From NCBI RefSeq assembly GCF_040676775.1, contig NZ_JBFAPP010000003.1, positions 248,001-312,000 on the forward strand: a stretch of 64,000 nucleotides of DNA, read 5' to 3'. The position numbers and the translations under genes are program-made. This stretch comes from Micromonospora_G sp040676775 (lineage in GTDB: Bacteria > Actinomycetota > Actinomycetes > Mycobacteriales > Micromonosporaceae). Below, piece after piece: positions 60,016-64,000 of the stretch (the stretch's first letter is position 1; every line of letters begins with the position of its first letter). Below the pieces are notes generated by a model. It searched no databases. It saw only the letters and a program-made list of their open reading frames with translations, and had not been told where the DNA came from.

Positions 60016-60750
60016 TCAGGGGGTGGGGCGGCGCCAGTGTTGGTGTTTCTTCTCGTCGCGGATGACGAAACCTAGGTGGGCGAGTTCGGTACGGATCCGG
60101 GCGGCGTAGTCGGTCTTGCCGTCCTTGAGGGCCTTCTGTCTGGCGGTGAGCAGGACGTTCACGCCGTCGGGCAGGTCGGCCACCGGCGCCACCCAGAGCC
60201 GGTACTCGGCCCGGTGCGGATCCTCGTCCACCCAGCGGTAGCCCTGCGCCTCGAACGCCTCCCGCAGCAGCTCACCCTTCAGGTCGGACTTCTCCCGGGC
60301 CAGCTCGGCGCCGGCCGCGTCGAGCAGCACCAGGTGCTTGCCGTCGAGGAAGACCAGATCCACCGCTTTCCCGTCGACCTGCCGTACGGTGCCGTCGCGC
60401 CGGGCCAGGGTGACCCGGTCGGCGCCGACGGTCACCACGAGCTGCTCGTGTACGGCCGTCACCGCGACGATCAGCCCGGCCACCACGCCGATCGCGATGG
60501 CACCGAGGGTCGCCGCAGGATCGGGCAGATCGTCGACGAACTTCGCCGCGATCTTCACCGGTGCCCACGGCAGCTTCACGAACCAGTCGGTGAGCGCGTG
60601 CAGCCCGGCGATCGCACCTGCGCCCAGCAGCGGGAACAGGATCCAGATCAGCAGCCGCTCCCAGCCCGGCTCGGCCACCACCCGCTCGTCGGGTGGGGCT
60701 GTCGGGGCGGGCTCGGGTGGCGCCCCCGGCGCCGGCTCGGGCGGCGACAT
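60016..60750 (-). CDS. YqeB-like membrane protein
   Basis: A 244-residue protein. A Pro-rich N-terminus is followed by two transmembrane helices (LLIWILFPLLGAGAIAGLHA; ATLGAIAIGVVAGLIVAVTA) and a soluble C-terminal domain (VTVGADRVTLARRDGTVRQV ... VDLVFLDGKHLVLLDAAGAE). This order fits the actinobacterial YqeB group, whose function is unknown. It begins immediately after the stop of the ABC permease (no gap), so it is the third gene of that operon. Confidence 0.72.
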   Translation of the reverse strand: MSPPEPAPGAPPEPAPTAPPDERVVAEPGWERLLIWILFPLLGAGAIAGLHALTDWFVKLPWAPVKIAAKFVDDLPDPAATLGAIAIGVVAGLIVAVTAVHEQLVVTVGADRVTLARRDGTVRQVDGKAVDLVFLDGKHLVLLDAAGAELAREKSDLKGELLREAFEAQGYRWVDEDPHRAEYRLWVAPVADLPDGVNVLLTARQKALKDGKTDYAARIRTELAHLGFVIRDEKKHQHWRRPTP

Positions 60751-61548
60751 CTACGAGACCTCGCGGCGGACGATCCGGACCAGCCCGGCGACCAGCGGGA
60801 GCAGCACCCAGAGTGCCACCGAGACGGCCAGCCGGCCCCACTGCCCGGCGGTCACCTCTGATGTCGTCAACGGCATCGAGGTGACACTGAGGTCGAGCCA
60901 CTCCGCCGCCCGGCGCAACCCGCTGATCATCTCGCCCAGGATCGACCAGAGGGTCGGCAGCAGCAGGTAGAGCACGATCGCCAGCGGGGTGTTCAGGAAC
61001 AGCATGCCGAACGCGACGCCCATCGCCACGTTGACGACCTGGAACACCGCGGCGTACGCGATCATGACCGGTTCGAACGACCAGGTGCCGGCCCCGCCGA
61101 GTGCCCCGGCCAGTGCGGTGCCGATCGCCGCCACCGCCAGGCTGGCCAGCACGGAGACGAGCGCGGCGACGCTCGCCGCGAGCAGCTTCGCCGCCAGCAC
61201 CCGGTGCCGCCGGGGCACCAGGGCGAACGTGGTCATCGCGGTGCGCTGCGACCACTCGCCGGTCACCAGCAGGATGCCGAGCACGGGCAGCAGGATGCCG
61301 ACCGGGAGCAGCGACGGGACGAAGAAGTTGGTGAAGGTCTGGTCCTCGTCCGGCATGACGAAGAGTTGCACCGTGACGATCGCCGCCGCGGCCAGCGCGA
61401 TCACGATCAGCAACCAGTAGCCGGCCCGGGTGTCGGCCAGCTTGCGCAGCTCGACCGCGGTGAGCCGGGCCAACCCGGGGCGGCGCAACGAGGGTTGGGA
61501 CGCCGGTCCGGCCGGCGAGGTGGTCGGGCTGATGGTCGTGGTGGTCAT
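60751..61548 (-). CDS. ABC-2 type transporter permease
   Basis: A 265-residue permease with about six hydrophobic segments: YWLLIVIALAAAAIVTVQLF, FFVPSLLPVGILLPVLGILL, VLAAKLLAASVAALVSVLAS, and later ones. An N-terminal Ser/Pro/Thr-rich leader precedes them. TGEWSQRTAMTTFALVPRRH is typical of ABC-2 permeases. ATGA overlap couples it to the ATPase gene. It is expected to export a drug or lipid, but its ATPase is frameshifted in this sequence. Confidence 0.87.
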   Translation of the reverse strand: MTTTTISPTTSPAGPASQPSLRRPGLARLTAVELRKLADTRAGYWLLIVIALAAAAIVTVQLFVMPDEDQTFTNFFVPSLLPVGILLPVLGILLVTGEWSQRTAMTTFALVPRRHRVLAAKLLAASVAALVSVLASLAVAAIGTALAGALGGAGTWSFEPVMIAYAAVFQVVNVAMGVAFGMLFLNTPLAIVLYLLLPTLWSILGEMISGLRRAAEWLDLSVTSMPLTTSEVTAGQWGRLAVSVALWVLLPLVAGLVRIVRREVS

Positions 61549-62443
61549 TTGACTGCCTCCCGTACGGAGTCGCCCGCGGTCAGGGTGAGGAAGATCTGTT
61601 CCAGGCCATTGCTCTCGGCCGACCGCAGCTCGATCAGCACGACACCGGCATCGGCCGCTACCCGTCCCACCGCCACCGGCTCCGCCTGGACCAGCAGTCC
61701 ACCGTCGGTGCTGGTGGTGGCGGACAACCCGGCCCGTTGCAGGGCCGTACGCAGCGTCTGCGGGTCGACCGCCCGGACCACGGTGCCGGTCCCGGCCAGC
61801 AACTCGTCCTTGCTGCCCTCGGCGACGACCCGGCCACCCCCGATCACCACCAGCCGGTCCGCCACGCCTCCACCTCGCGTAGCAGGTGCGAGGAGAGCAG
61901 CACCGTGCCGCCCCGGTCGGCGAAGTCGCGCAGCAGGCCGCGCATCCAGAAGATGCCCTCCGGGTCCAGCCCGTTCGCCGGCTCGTCGAGGATCAACACC
62001 CGGGGCTCGCCCAGCAGCGCCTGCGCCAGGCCGAGCCGCTGCCGCATACCGAGCGAGTACGCCCGTACGCGTCGTTTCGCCGCCACCGCGTTCAGCCCGA
62101 CCCGCTCCAGGGTCTCGCCGACCCGCCGCCGGTCGACGCCCATGGTCATCGCGGCCAGGGTCAGCGCCTCCCGGCCGGTACGCCCGGCGTGCTGGGCGGA
62201 GGCGTCCAGCAGGATGCCGATCTCCCGACCCGGGTTCGGCAGGTCCTGGTAGCGGACCCCGTTGACGGTCGCGGTGCCGGCCGAGGGCGGGGTCAGGCCA
62301 CAGATCATCCGCATGGTGGTGGACTTGCCGGCGCCGTTCGGGCCGAGGAAGCCGGTGATGGTGCCCGGTTCGCACTGGAACGTCACGTCGTTGACGGCGG
62401 GGTGCCCGCCGTACCGTTTGCTCAGATGGTTGACCGCAATCAT
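61545..62443 (-). pseudogene. ABC transporter ATPase broken by a one-base deletion
   Basis: The first 190 or so residues are a complete ABC nucleotide-binding domain: Walker A GPNGAGKSTTM, signature YSLGMRQRLGLA, Walker B RVLILDEPANGLDP and the switch His in LLSSHLLREVEA. The frame then becomes WRTGWW-stop. The expected continuation VADRLVVIGGGRVVAEGS and the rest of the C-terminus are intact in the next frame. One G is missing near 61865 (GAGGCGTGGCG instead of GAGGCGGTGGCG). Either a real mutation or a sequencing error. It is the first gene of an ATPase-permease-YqeB operon next to a two-component system. Confidence 0.85.
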
Positions 62444-62572
62444 GTGACCAGCGTGGCGGCGCGGAGCCGCCCACCGCTGCGGCCGTCGGTCGCGTTCGCG
62501 CGACCTTGGTCTACGGTCCGGCCTCGACTTTGGTCGCTGTCGGTGGGCGGTGACAGTTCGTAACATGGGTGC

Positions 62573-63823
62573 GTGACCGGTATCGCGGCTTCGGAGAACG
62601 CCTGGCTGCTGCCGTCCGCCCTGACCGCGACGCCGGACCGGGCCGGACGGCAGCCGAGGCGTACCACCCGTGACTGGATCGTCGACTCGCTCTGCTTCCT
62701 GATCGCCGCCGGTTTCGCGATCATGGTCTCCTGGGACCTGCACCAACGGGACCAGCCCGGCCCGCTGGGCGGCACCATCCCGGAGTGGGTACTCACCCTG
62801 GACGGCTGGCTGAGCTTCGCCCTCTGCGGAGTGCTCTGGGTACGCCGCCGCTGGCCGGTCCAGCTGGCCCTGGCCGGCCTGCCGCTGAGCCTGATCTCAC
62901 CCCCGTCCGGGGTGCTCATCCTGAGCCTGCTCTTCACGGTGGTGGTGCACCGGCCGCTCAAGATCGCCGCACCGATCATCGGCCTGCACCTGCTCGCCGC
63001 GTTCCTCTTCTGCTGGCTGCGTCCCGACCCGACCATCGGCCTGACGGTCTCGATCGCCCTGACGATCGCGATCATGGCCTCGGTGGTGCTCTGGGCCATG
63101 GTCGTCCGGGCCCGCCGCCAGCTTGTCGTCTCGCTGCGGGAACGGGCGTACCGGGCCGAGGCCGAGCAGCAGCTGCGGGTCGCCCAGGCCCGACACCTGG
63201 AACGGACCCGGATCGCCCGGGAGATGCACGACGTACTCGCGCACCGGATCTCGCTGCTCAGCCTGCACGCCGGGGCGTTGGAGTTCCGCCCGGACGCGGC
63301 ACCGGACGAGGTGGCCCGAGCCGCCGGGGTGATCCGGGACAACGCCCACCTGGCCCTGCAGGACCTGCGTGAGGTGATCGGGGTGCTCCGCGAGGAGAAC
63401 ACCGGTGAGGGGCCGGAACGACCCCAGCCAACCCTGGCGGACCTGGCCGTGCTCGCCGAGGAGTCCCGGCGGGCGGGGATGCGGGTGAGCATCCGGGAGC
63501 GGATCGACCGGCCGGAGGCGGTGCCCGCGGGGATCGGGCGCAACGCGTACCGGATCGTGCAGGAGGGGCTGACCAACGCCCGTAAACACGCGCTCGGGGC
63601 GGCCGTGACGGTCACCGTGGTCGGCGCTCCCGGCACCGGACTCAGCGTCGAGGTCAGCAACCGGTGGCCGGTCGGGCAGGTGCCCGCGCAGCGGATCCCC
63701 GGCACCGGCACCGGTCTGGTCGGGCTCGCCGAGCGGACCAGCCTGGCCGGCGGCCGGCTGGAGCACGGCCGGACCGAGACCGGCGACTTCCGACTGGCGG
63801 CCTGGCTACCGTGGTCGGCGTGA
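62573..63823 (+). CDS. Sensor histidine kinase, NarL/DesK-type (HisKA_3)
   Basis: A 416-residue kinase with about five N-terminal membrane segments (residues 35-175). The phosphoacceptor is in REMHDVLAHRIS (His about 219), the HATPase region has NAYRIVQEGLTNARKHALG (N box), and GTGTGLVGLAERTSLAGG (G box) follows. It is a DesK-like envelope or lipid sensor. Divergent from the ABC exporter operon, it probably controls it, as in many Gram-positive drug-response modules. GTG start. Its stop overlaps the start of the response regulator (GTGA). Confidence 0.9.
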   Translation: MTGIAASENAWLLPSALTATPDRAGRQPRRTTRDWIVDSLCFLIAAGFAIMVSWDLHQRDQPGPLGGTIPEWVLTLDGWLSFALCGVLWVRRRWPVQLALAGLPLSLISPPSGVLILSLLFTVVVHRPLKIAAPIIGLHLLAAFLFCWLRPDPTIGLTVSIALTIAIMASVVLWAMVVRARRQLVVSLRERAYRAEAEQQLRVAQARHLERTRIAREMHDVLAHRISLLSLHAGALEFRPDAAPDEVARAAGVIRDNAHLALQDLREVIGVLREENTGEGPERPQPTLADLAVLAEESRRAGMRVSIRERIDRPEAVPAGIGRNAYRIVQEGLTNARKHALGAAVTVTVVGAPGTGLSVEVSNRWPVGQVPAQRIPGTGTGLVGLAERTSLAGGRLEHGRTETGDFRLAAWLPWSA

Positions 63824-64000
63824 CCGAGAGATCAACCGGGCCCGGCGTGGGTGACGATTCGACTGCCGCGGGCGGTTCGACTGCCGCGGGCGGTTCGACT
63901 GCCGCGGGCGGTTCGACGGCGGCCGGCGGGGTGATCCGGGTCCTGCTGGTCGACGACGACGCGCTGGTCCGGGCCGGGCTGTCGATGATCCTCGGCGGGG
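63820..64000 (+). CDS. Response regulator, NarL/FixJ type (3' end outside window)
   Basis: The GTG at 63820 overlaps the kinase stop. After about 37 residues of low-complexity leader, the receiver domain begins VIRVLLVDDDALVRAGLSMI, with the acidic pocket DDD. The rest, including the phosphorylated Asp and DNA-binding helix-turn-helix, lies beyond the window. The leader consists mostly of a repeated Ser-Thr-Ala-Ala-Gly-Gly unit, unusual for response regulators; an internal GTG at 63931 would give a normal N-terminus. Confidence 0.85.
   Translation, partial: MTERSTGPGVGDDSTAAGGSTAAGGSTAAGGSTAAGGVIRVLLVDDDALVRAGLSMILGG
63859..63930 (+). repeat. 18-nt in-frame tandem repeat
   Basis: Four 18-nt units, TCGACTGCCGCGGGCGGT, start at 63859, 63877, 63895 and 63913; the last is degenerate. 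Each encodes Ser-Thr-Ala-Ala-Gly-Gly. The length keeps the response-regulator frame open. Confidence 0.95.

Noticed and set aside
1..64000. Secondary-metabolite gene cluster suggested by four exporters
   Set aside because: No polyketide, peptide or terpene synthase or tailoring set; exporters are each tied to their own regulators.
1..64000. rRNA, tRNA genes or replication origin
   Set aside because: I saw no rRNA blocks, tRNA cloverleaf sequences or DnaA-box clusters.

Overview
The window is about 64 kb of very GC-rich DNA with strong G/C bias at third codon positions and many GTG starts. Several families present are typical of mycolate-free, mycothiol- and F420-using Actinomycetota: maleylpyruvate-isomerase-fold mycothiol enzymes, a PPOX/F420 oxidoreductase, HAAS/PadR pairs, DivIVA-like proteins and a sugar ABC importer without its own ATPase. 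Codon style and the recurring GTACG words suggest a Micromonosporaceae-type chromosome; this is inference, since no rRNA or tRNA is present to confirm it.

Layout. 1-11.6 kb: the 3' end of a GMC oxidoreductase, an AhpD-like protein coupled to a drug exporter, an amidase, two DinB/mycothiol-fold proteins, a LysR regulator divergent from an EamA exporter, a second MFS exporter and a PadR-HAAS pair. 11.6-22.5 kb: a defence locus. A PLD-helicase, an HNH nuclease and an AAA ATPase run leftward. An adenine DNA methylase, a HerA-like translocase ATPase and a NurA-like nuclease run rightward from a shared 470-nt divergent region. The HNH-to-NurA part (about 15.0-22.5 kb) is clearly AT-richer than its surroundings, so it looks acquired. 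22.5-24.4 kb: a small GntR regulator, a degenerate GntR-like fragment, a DivIVA-domain protein and a hypothetical protein.

24.4-33.5 kb: accessory metabolism and regulation (HxlR/NmrA quinone-reductase pair, GAF-SpoIIE phosphatase, DUF899, VOC, a TetR-MFS operon, an SDR and a HIT protein). 33.6-41.7 kb: a 1325-residue DUF4011-type helicase-nuclease likely to act in phage defence, a PadR regulator with a consensus operator, a lipoprotein esterase, a secreted FG-GAP protein and an SF1 ATPase. 41.8-52.9 kb: a secreted hydrolase, a hydroxyacid dehydrogenase divergent from a MarR-MFS operon, small envelope proteins, a LuxR-type regulator translationally coupled to a 70-residue secreted peptide, a gene-free stretch packed with inverted repeats, an F420 oxidoreductase and a second SDR. 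53.1-59.9 kb: a complete LacI-controlled alpha-xyloside operon (lacI, binding protein, two permeases, GH31 alpha-xylosidase) with a clear promoter and an overlapping operator. 60.0-64.0 kb: a YqeB-like membrane protein, an ABC-2 exporter whose ATPase is frameshifted, and a histidine kinase/response regulator pair cut off by the window end.

The most interesting points are the methylase-HerA-NurA trio next to an HNH-ATPase pair, tandem repeats that contain the stop codons of three genes, the stacked hairpins at 50.6-50.9 kb, and the LuxR-secreted peptide module.
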